Translations under genes and position numbers: made by a program
Notes under the pieces: model-generated
Databases searched by the model: none
Told to the model about the DNA's origin: nothing
The model's input: the letters and a program-made list of their open reading frames with translations, nothing else
Source of the DNA: Carboxylicivirga sp. M1479
GTDB lineage: Bacteria; Bacteroidota; Bacteroidia; Bacteroidales; Marinilabiliaceae
Direction: 5' to 3'
NCBI RefSeq assembly: GCF_007097485.1
Contig: NZ_VKDE01000010.1
Coordinates: 103,486-167,485 of the forward strand
DNA length: 64,000 nucleotides
Shown here: in pieces, positions 16,495 to 23,467 of the stretch
Layout of the letters: each line of letters begins with the position of its first letter
Position numbering within the stretch: position 1 is the stretch's first letter

Positions 16495-16692
16495 TCCTGA
16501 ATGATGTTTATACGAATTCTTAAACTTATTGAGACTCTTATTATTTTTTAATTATCTGCTTTGACACGGCACCATTCTCACCCGAAAGTTGAATTACATA
16601 AACTCCTGTTTGAATATTTGGAACCTGTAGTGTTATCTTATTAACATCTCTGGATATTGTTCCGTTTCTCATCACTCTTCCTGACATGTCCA
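16205..16692. repeat. 488-bp direct repeat, right copy, abutting IS1634-type element
   Basis: This is the partner of 14064-14551, offset by 2141 bp, with three substitutions. It starts immediately after the IS right inverted repeat and overlaps the intact 3' end of the beta-propeller gene. Confidence 0.93.
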
Positions 16693-19600
16693 ATAAGCGC
16701 CATTCTGAAAACAAATTATTGAGGCTGTAATTAATGTTCAATACATTTTCAACCGGATTAGGGTACACTTTAAAATCGTCTTTAGCAATCAAGTCATAAA
16801 TACCAACATTCTCCAATTTACCTGTACCAATAGTGAGTGTATCGGAATAGCTGGAATGACCGGCTTCATTAAAGGCCTTTACTCTAAACCAATAGGTATC
16901 CTCTGAATTTGTATTCTTAAGCTTGAAAGTAGTGATGTCCTGCCCTGAGGTGTAGATAGGCATAAAAGCATCGTCGACATACTGCTCTACAACAAAGCCA
17001 TCTTCATCACTTGATAAGTCCAGCCAAATCATTTCAATTTCAGTATCGCTTAATCGACCTCCTTGTACAAATTGTGGCTTATTAGGAGCCTTTGCTTCGA
17101 TTCTTTGCGTTAAAAGGGATAACTCAGCGCAACTGGCATAGTTGGTTCCATTGTATCCACTTAAACCAACTAATTTAATATACCTGGCTTCTTTACTTTC
17201 AGAGAAATAGACTTCTTTTAATGCTGTGCTCCCATTCCAGGTTCCACTACTTACTTTAGTCCAGGTGCTATTATCCGATGAGATATAAAACTCATAATCC
17301 TGAATAGTACCATCATTTTTCCCATCCTGGCGTGGCATGTAGGAAAATCCTAAAAAGCTATGCGACGCATTCATGTCAATAACCAGCTCATGAGGATATG
17401 GTGGTTGTGCTCCCGACCATTGCGTGAACCAAAATGTTACTGGGTTTCCATCAAATGCGTAAGAGGCCAAATGTGAACCTGCAACATCTTCACTATCTAC
17501 GCTTACCAATGTCCAGTCAGTTTTAGAAACCTCTCCCGCTGATGGAATATTAACCAATTGATAGTTAGAATAAAAAGATTCATCATCCGTGTTATAGGCC
17601 TTAACTCTATATTGACAGCTTCCATTGTCTGGTATATCTGAATCAACAAAGGCTACTTCATTGGCATTAACACGTCCCACTTCTTCGAAGAGTCCATTAT
17701 TTGTGCGCTCAATAATAAAGCCATCTTCATTATCCGAATTATCTGCCCAGCTTAGTTCAACAGTCTTATTGTTCTTCACTTGCGTCACCAAATTATCAGG
17801 ATATACTAGCGTTTGATAATTACCATCTACTTTAAAACTTAGCACCCCACTTCCATACGTGGCAAACTTAACTTCATTCTCTTTTTCAATAAATTCAACA
17901 TCAGTGAAATCAACGTAAGGTACCGATGCATCATTCATCTCGTACCAGATATCGTCATCCACTGAGTACACCCATATTCCTGCATTACCGCAAGCAGCAT
18001 AGATGTATTTCTCGTCAGCTGACAAATCAAAATCTCTGATTCGATAGACATCAAGGCCATCTACATGTTTTGCAAACGTTTTTCCACCGTCCTTGCTAAT
18101 CAAAAACACATTACCAACACCGGCATAATAAACAGTTTTCTCATCAATATTGGATGCCTTAATAACATGCTGATTTTTATGGTAGTTGTGTGACTGATCA
18201 TTGGCCTTAGGCAAAACACCAGAGTAGTTGGATTTAGTAAATGTTTGACCCCCATCCTCTGAATACAAGAAAACACCACTTTTTACTGAAACATACCAAC
18301 GCTGAGGATTTAATTCGGAATAAGCAAACCCGGTTATATCATAAGCTGTTTCTCTTTTGAAATCAACGTAATGTTTGGTCTCGATAATACTCTGCTGATT
18401 TGAATTATACGTTAGTTTCGACAACTTATTGCCATAAGCCAAGTAAACGGCATCTTCTTTTTTATTTGGGGAGGCCACCATGGGTGCAGCCCACCAGTTA
18501 CCTTTTTCGTGAATAGCAGTTAAACCGGAGCTACCAGCTATAAAATTAGTGCGATGAAAAATAGAACCATAATACATCCATGTCCATACGGAAGCATCTC
18601 TATTTCCCAAAGTAACCCTTAAACCATCGGTTGTTTTTACATCCACTGTAGTTGCCTCATTACCGGAGTTAAGAAAACCAACGGTACCCCTGTCCTGGTT
18701 AGCTGTAAATGAACTGTTATAATTTTGTCCATGAGCGGCATCGTAACACATTTGTGCAGGCGAAGCATTATTCAATGATATATAATTCGACCAGCTTTCT
18801 GGTACATCAGCTACGTAACAACCAAAATCCTTACCTATAAAATGAAAATAACTACCATCGCTTCTTTGGTAAAATTTCATATGATGTACATCCCAGCCTA
18901 GGCGATGCCCAAAGTTGCTAAATGACGCACCGTAATTAAGCGATACATTCACATCTAAATATCCTCTGAAAATCATGTTTGGCTTTGTGGGATGAACGGT
19001 GCGTACATTCGTATTGCCACTCTCCTGCCCTATCTGCTTTAAAGTCCAATTGGCTCCTTTATCAGAAGTATAGTAGATATGAGTATACTTTGTACCAACA
19101 TAAAAATGATAGTTCCCATTATGATAGGTTCCAAAAATATGATCCAGACTTACAAAGCTTGTATTCGAGGTGTTTTTTAATGTAAAACCCGACTCGTCAA
19201 TGGTTTTCTCATAAATACTAACTTTTGAATCAGAATAGTGATAAACAGCCAGAAAAACCGATTCTGAATTATGCACTTTAAACAGCTTTGTATAGTATGT
19301 ACTCGTATTAAAACTTGTGCCCAACGCACTATACGATTCACCATTATCATCAGATGTAAATACCTGTACTGTACTTGAATTTGTTTTTAATAGCACATGT
19401 ATTCTATTGCCAGATGATGCTTTTACAATGACCCCTTCATTACTTTTGGCTACAGAAGTTGCTCCGGTCGCGACTTCCCATGTTTTGCCCTCATCATCGC
19501 TATATTGCATTCCATAATCTGCTGAACGAATCATGCGAAAGGAGCCATTACTTTTATTCAGACCATCAATGTACGAGGAATTGAAATCGTATTTGTGATT

Positions 19601-20038
19601 CATTATTTGCCAGCCGTCAGTAGCACTGCCATCAACATTACGATTTATTTTCCAGATATGACCAGCATGGGAGATGGCGTATAGCACATCATTCATCTTA
19701 TCGTATACTGATCCTTTAATTCGAAATCCATAAGGGCTACCTGCATAAGTTAAAAACCTAAATTGCTCCCAAGAACCTGTAATTTGCCCATTGGCATAAG
19801 ATGACGTTCCGGATGAACTCTTTAAAGAATTTTCAACCGTTAAAGCTCTTTCTTGATGCCTTTTATTAACACTTTGTTCCTCTGTAGAAACAAGAACCTT
19901 TGGTCGTTCTTCAGCTTCTTCTTCATAGATAAGCCCAGAATTATAATGATTTGCTTCTGTTACCCAAAGTTCACTTAAGCAATAGGTGATAAGTGAAAGA
20001 CAAAAACCAGCTAATAAATATTTGTAGATTTTTTTCAT
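16541..20038 (-). CDS. Secreted Asp-box beta-propeller protein with FN3, CBM32-like and T9SS domains; possible new glycan-active enzyme
   Basis: The protein has 1165 residues. After a signal/anchor segment and a polar linker come about 700 residues of beta-propeller with at least five Asp boxes (SDDEGKTW, SDDNGES, SDKGANW, SEDGGQTF, SKDGGKTF), as in sialidase, GH74 and sortilin propellers. Then follow an FN3 domain (about 760-850), an F5/8-C/CBM32-like domain (about 860-1000, HLASYAFDGNP and YMPRQD), a second FN3 domain (about 1010-1095) and a T9SS tail (YPNPVEN onward). I do not recognise a named CAZy family or a catalytic set. Position among GH30, GH128-like and sulfatase genes suggests surface binding or cleavage of the same glycan. 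Its C-terminal 152 bp are duplicated on the far side of the IS. Confidence 0.78.
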   Translation of the reverse strand: MKKIYKYLLAGFCLSLITYCLSELWVTEANHYNSGLIYEEEAEERPKVLVSTEEQSVNKRHQERALTVENSLKSSSGTSSYANGQITGSWEQFRFLTYAGSPYGFRIKGSVYDKMNDVLYAISHAGHIWKINRNVDGSATDGWQIMNHKYDFNSSYIDGLNKSNGSFRMIRSADYGMQYSDDEGKTWEVATGATSVAKSNEGVIVKASSGNRIHVLLKTNSSTVQVFTSDDNGESYSALGTSFNTSTYYTKLFKVHNSESVFLAVYHYSDSKVSIYEKTIDESGFTLKNTSNTSFVSLDHIFGTYHNGNYHFYVGTKYTHIYYTSDKGANWTLKQIGQESGNTNVRTVHPTKPNMIFRGYLDVNVSLNYGASFSNFGHRLGWDVHHMKFYQRSDGSYFHFIGKDFGCYVADVPESWSNYISLNNASPAQMCYDAAHGQNYNSSFTANQDRGTVGFLNSGNEATTVDVKTTDGLRVTLGNRDASVWTWMYYGSIFHRTNFIAGSSGLTAIHEKGNWWAAPMVASPNKKEDAVYLAYGNKLSKLTYNSNQQSIIETKHYVDFKRETAYDITGFAYSELNPQRWYVSVKSGVFLYSEDGGQTFTKSNYSGVLPKANDQSHNYHKNQHVIKASNIDEKTVYYAGVGNVFLISKDGGKTFAKHVDGLDVYRIRDFDLSADEKYIYAACGNAGIWVYSVDDDIWYEMNDASVPYVDFTDVEFIEKENEVKFATYGSGVLSFKVDGNYQTLVYPDNLVTQVKNNKTVELSWADNSDNEDGFIIERTNNGLFEEVGRVNANEVAFVDSDIPDNGSCQYRVKAYNTDDESFYSNYQLVNIPSAGEVSKTDWTLVSVDSEDVAGSHLASYAFDGNPVTFWFTQWSGAQPPYPHELVIDMNASHSFLGFSYMPRQDGKNDGTIQDYEFYISSDNSTWTKVSSGTWNGSTALKEVYFSESKEARYIKLVGLSGYNGTNYASCAELSLLTQRIEAKAPNKPQFVQGGRLSDTEIEMIWLDLSSDEDGFVVEQYVDDAFMPIYTSGQDITTFKLKNTNSEDTYWFRVKAFNEAGHSSYSDTLTIGTGKLENVGIYDLIAKDDFKVYPNPVENVLNINYSLNNLFSEWRLLDMSGRVMRNGTISRDVNKITLQVPNIQTGVYVIQLSGENGAVSKQIIKK

Positions 20039-20126
20039 CTGTTTGAATTCGTTTTCATTTGTCAGATGTAACTCGCCAACTTCGTCATCCTCCTAACTGA
20101 GATGCAATTATCACGGCTCGTTTCAT
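20039..20126 (-). repeat. Dispersed intergenic repeat, copy E3 (leader of beta-propeller gene)
   Basis: On the minus strand it starts ATGAAACGAGCCGTGA, carries GGCGAGTTACATC (20077-20065) and ends AATTCAAACAG at the start codon. Its outer boxes match copies E1 and E2 and its 3' end matches E4. Confidence 0.6.
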
Positions 20127-20156
20127 GTCAAACTTTTTTTAATTTTTCCGCTCTTT

Positions 20157-21686
20157 TTAATTCATCTTCTCAACCTGCTCGAATTGATAATTTGTTTGGT
20201 CTTGCTTCACTTCATGTAGCCACTTGTCAAACTTCATCTGTAACTCTTCAGCTTTACGCGGCAGTAATTCAATTAGGTTATTTTGCTCCCCAATGTCGGT
20301 TTTAAGGTTATACAGAGCCAACTTGCCACTATTAATACCAAGTTGAATTTGCGATGTTATTGGTCTCCAATGTGGTTTATAATCTTCGGCATAAACCAGT
20401 TTCCAACCATCATCAATAATAGCCCACTGTTTACCAAATTGAAAACAAAGGGGTTCTTTAGCGTTATCTGACGGCATATTTTTAGCGATTGGTTCAATAA
20501 GACTACATCCATCAAATTTATAATCGTTATCCATGCTTATCCCAACTGCCTCCAGGCAAGTAGGCATAATATCCATGGCAGAAACACGGTGTTGATACAA
20601 CCTGTTTTTAGGCAATACCTGAGGCCATGAAATGATAAAAGGCACTCGAATGCCACCTTCATGCATGGTGTATTTTGACCCCGTCAAAGGCAGATTGTTT
20701 GCCCCGGTTAAAGGCTCGCCTCCATTATCGGAAATAAGGATAATCATGGTATTATCTAGTATATCCAACTTCTCTAGAGCATCAAGCAATCGACCAATAT
20801 TATCGTCGAGACAATTTAAGTTGGCTAAATAAAGTTTTCTTTTCCCTTCATCAGTTATATCACCAACTTTTGTATACTTATAATAGTAATCGTTATAAGT
20901 CCCCATAGAGGGATCGTAATTGGGTATTTTAGGGGCATCCCATTTTTTTCGATATTCTTCGGGAACCTGATGAATTAATTCATGTACTGCATTATAAGAT
21001 AAATCAAGAAAAAATGGCTTGTCTTTGTTTTTATCAATAAACTTTAAGGCCTCATCGGTATAAAGGTTTGTGCTATACGTATCTTTAAATCCTACTTTAA
21101 CTTTATCTCGAAATATTCTGCCAAGAGAAGCACTCTCTCCATAGGGATCAGGCGTAGCTTTTTCAATGTCCTCATCTAATAACCAAAAATCATGAGCATG
21201 AGCACTAAAACCTATAAAACTGTCATAACCATGATTGTTTGGAAAATCGCGCATCTCAGGATTATGATAATTTCTACCAAAATCACTTTTTCCTACTTTA
21301 CCTGTTGTATATCCTTTTTTCTTGAGTAATTCGGCTATAGTTGGAATATTAACAGGTAGCCCTGGTGCCCAGCTCATATCCTCATCCCATCGTTCCTGAT
21401 ACTTTCCTGTGTAGATAGAGGCACGCGATGGACTACAAACTGGCCCAGAAACATAACAATTATCGAACAAAACACCATTTTTGGCAATCCTATCCATATG
21501 AGGTGTTTGACACCTGGGCGATACATGTTCATAAGCACTAAGGTCGGCATATCCCTGATCATCAGTTACTATTAAAATAACATTGGGAGGCTGAACAGTA
21601 GTCGATTTCGAACTATCAGGGCCATTGCATTGTACTGACAAGATCGCAACTAACGCCAATACAATATGCTTTACACTTGCTTTCAT
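20157..21686 (-). CDS. S1-family sulfatase, probable lipoprotein
   Basis: This 509-residue protein has a short signal peptide ending at Cys20 (ILSVQC), which reads as a relaxed lipobox. Formylglycine motif CSPSR is at C84 within GPVCSPSRASIYTGK; metal ligands are the DD pair at 42-43 (VTDDQG) and DNGG in LISDNGGEP. A C-terminal subdomain (about 380-500) completes the arylsulfatase fold. It would remove sulfate esters from polysaccharide fragments in the periplasm or at the outer membrane. It lies between a GH30 gene and the beta-propeller gene in the same direction, with a repeat-family leader of its own. The sulfated position is not determined. Confidence 0.88.
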   Translation of the reverse strand: MKASVKHIVLALVAILSVQCNGPDSSKSTTVQPPNVILIVTDDQGYADLSAYEHVSPRCQTPHMDRIAKNGVLFDNCYVSGPVCSPSRASIYTGKYQERWDEDMSWAPGLPVNIPTIAELLKKKGYTTGKVGKSDFGRNYHNPEMRDFPNNHGYDSFIGFSAHAHDFWLLDEDIEKATPDPYGESASLGRIFRDKVKVGFKDTYSTNLYTDEALKFIDKNKDKPFFLDLSYNAVHELIHQVPEEYRKKWDAPKIPNYDPSMGTYNDYYYKYTKVGDITDEGKRKLYLANLNCLDDNIGRLLDALEKLDILDNTMIILISDNGGEPLTGANNLPLTGSKYTMHEGGIRVPFIISWPQVLPKNRLYQHRVSAMDIMPTCLEAVGISMDNDYKFDGCSLIEPIAKNMPSDNAKEPLCFQFGKQWAIIDDGWKLVYAEDYKPHWRPITSQIQLGINSGKLALYNLKTDIGEQNNLIELLPRKAEELQMKFDKWLHEVKQDQTNYQFEQVEKMN

Positions 21687-21797
21687 GTGTTTATATTTTG
21701 TTTTTTATTGTCACTACTTGTCCCTATTTACCGGGATGGAACTCGCCAAATTAGTCATCATCGTGTGTGTGAAAAAATCTCTCATGGCTCGTTTCAT
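21687..21797 (-). repeat. Dispersed intergenic repeat, copy E1 (leader of sulfatase gene)
   Basis: Read on the minus strand from 21797 it begins ATGAAACGAGCCATGAG, contains GGCGAGTTCCATC (21747-21735) and runs to the base before the sulfatase ATG. It is the inverted near-identical partner of 1589-1701. A short frame beginning MKRAMRDFF runs 27 codons within it, but the frame is not conserved in the other copies. Confidence 0.75.
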
Positions 21798-21862
21798 ATA
21801 ATTTTATTATCATTTTAACTTCGGGATAATCAATACCTTCGTAATTAATGGACAAACAATCC

Positions 21863-23443
21863 TTAGCGCTTCAAAACTAGGGTTGAGACAGACCGTTCGG
21901 ACACCACTAGTTCATTATTCTTTACATCTACCTTATTGAGGCTATGTGCATTATCTGTAACATACATGTCGATGGTTTTAGCTTTAAATCCATCTAAGCT
22001 TATGGCTTTTTCTTGTTCTGTATGATTAATTAAAACCAACGTTATATCTCCACTGGCTAGATCCTTATAGGCAGACACCTGCATATCCGTTGCTTGTTGT
22101 TCAAGACTTAGGTCACTTTCAATTTGAGCATCGATACGAACCATGCCTGGTCGAACAAAACGTGAGAAGTTACCTAAGGCCCATAATAACTTTGTTTCCT
22201 GGATTTGCCCATCATACATCAAGTCATGATTTAATTGACTCGTATCACTTTTGACCCCATTACCAATTCCATCATCCAAATGAATTAATCCATCTTTGAA
22301 ATCGAACTGAGATAGTGCGGTCCACCATTCCCACGAGCAGGCATTAGCTATTGTCAAATCGGAATGAATAACACGTGCCACATATAGTGCTGTTGGCATA
22401 TCTAAATCTCGTCTCCATCCGCCAGTTATCTCAGGGTTCTTCTCCAGAATGCAAAACTCCGTTTGCATGTATCTTAATTTCGGATCAATTTCATTTATTC
22501 TTTGCGCTAAACGTTCCCTTGTTTCAACCTGAGTTTTTATTGGCCAGGTTGTGAAGTAAGAATGTGAAGTGATGGCGTATTCCATGTTTTTAAACCCACC
22601 AACGTAAAAGGGTGAAGAAGGATTCCAAAAAGCATTTATTTGATCGCCATTGTTGTTGTCACCTTTCTTCTCAAACAGATAATCCAGTTGTCCGGCTTCA
22701 CCTGGCAAAATTTTCGTTGATAAACCTCTTGAATAAAGTTCCTCTGATAGAAGGCGCATATAATTATATAATTCCTCATTAGTAGCCGGCGTTCCTTCTT
22801 GGTTGTTTTTATCCCAGGCCCACTGTGGTTCATTAAAAGGGCTTATATAGTTGAAGTGTACTTGCTCATTCTTATCGAAATAATCCAGTACATCCACAAG
22901 GTACCTGGCATAGTCATCGTAATACTCGTCCTTGAGGTTAAAACTCAAGTCACCTTTGCTGGCATGAGCCAAACCGTTTTTTGTATAAAAGACTGGTGGA
23001 GAAATTGTATAGGCAGTAAATTCACCAACGCCTCGAGATTTAGCAGCCTTTAAAAACCAGCGCTGTCCTTTATACTTACTCCAGTCATATTGTCCATGCT
23101 TATCTAAAAAACACTCCGAACGTCTCCATACATTCTGAATATCTGACGCTTCACCTTGTTCAGCAGAACCGGCTCCTAGATAAAAACGCCAGTTTGATAG
23201 ACCAATCCCTCTGGGATTGCCAGTCTTATCTATGTCCATACTAAAAAGTAAGTCGGCGATACGATTACGTTTCTCAACAGGCCAGTTTTCTCCAACAAAT
23301 TGAATTCGCCATGAATCAGATGCACCAAAACTTTGCATGATTTGAAACTGCTTCGATTCATCAACATGGATTTTTACGTCTCCGTTTTTTTGTGTGCAAG
23401 ATATGCATACTATAAAAACTATTAATAGTACTAAATTCTTCAT
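21863..23443 (-). CDS. GH30-family glycoside hydrolase lipoprotein (possibly endo-beta-1,6-galactanase-like)
   Basis: This 526-residue lipoprotein (IVCISC, Cys16) is nearly all GH30 catalytic barrel plus the side beta-domain made of N- and C-terminal segments. Acid/base E205 is in SPFNEPQW and nucleophile E329 in MQTEF. The stretch GIGLSNWRFYLGAGSAEQG recalls the GH30 branch with fungal endo-beta-1,6-galactanases (GH30_5); that subfamily call is memory-based. It is a single-domain, cell-anchored paralogue of the larger neighbour at 23468-26029, 24 bp away, which carries a LamG module and a T9SS tail. I infer that the two share or complement a substrate, one on the membrane and one exported. 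Confidence 0.82.
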   Translation of the reverse strand: MKNLVLLIVFIVCISCTQKNGDVKIHVDESKQFQIMQSFGASDSWRIQFVGENWPVEKRNRIADLLFSMDIDKTGNPRGIGLSNWRFYLGAGSAEQGEASDIQNVWRRSECFLDKHGQYDWSKYKGQRWFLKAAKSRGVGEFTAYTISPPVFYTKNGLAHASKGDLSFNLKDEYYDDYARYLVDVLDYFDKNEQVHFNYISPFNEPQWAWDKNNQEGTPATNEELYNYMRLLSEELYSRGLSTKILPGEAGQLDYLFEKKGDNNNGDQINAFWNPSSPFYVGGFKNMEYAITSHSYFTTWPIKTQVETRERLAQRINEIDPKLRYMQTEFCILEKNPEITGGWRRDLDMPTALYVARVIHSDLTIANACSWEWWTALSQFDFKDGLIHLDDGIGNGVKSDTSQLNHDLMYDGQIQETKLLWALGNFSRFVRPGMVRIDAQIESDLSLEQQATDMQVSAYKDLASGDITLVLINHTEQEKAISLDGFKAKTIDMYVTDNAHSLNKVDVKNNELVVSERSVSTLVLKR

Positions 23444-23467
23444 CCCAACTCAATTAGTGTGATTTTC

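Noticed and set aside
21687..21797. Short upstream frame starting MKRAMRDFF in repeat E1
   Set aside because: All four copies begin MKR, but frame length and sequence are not kept (about 27, 12, 13 and 9 codons), so coding is unlikely.
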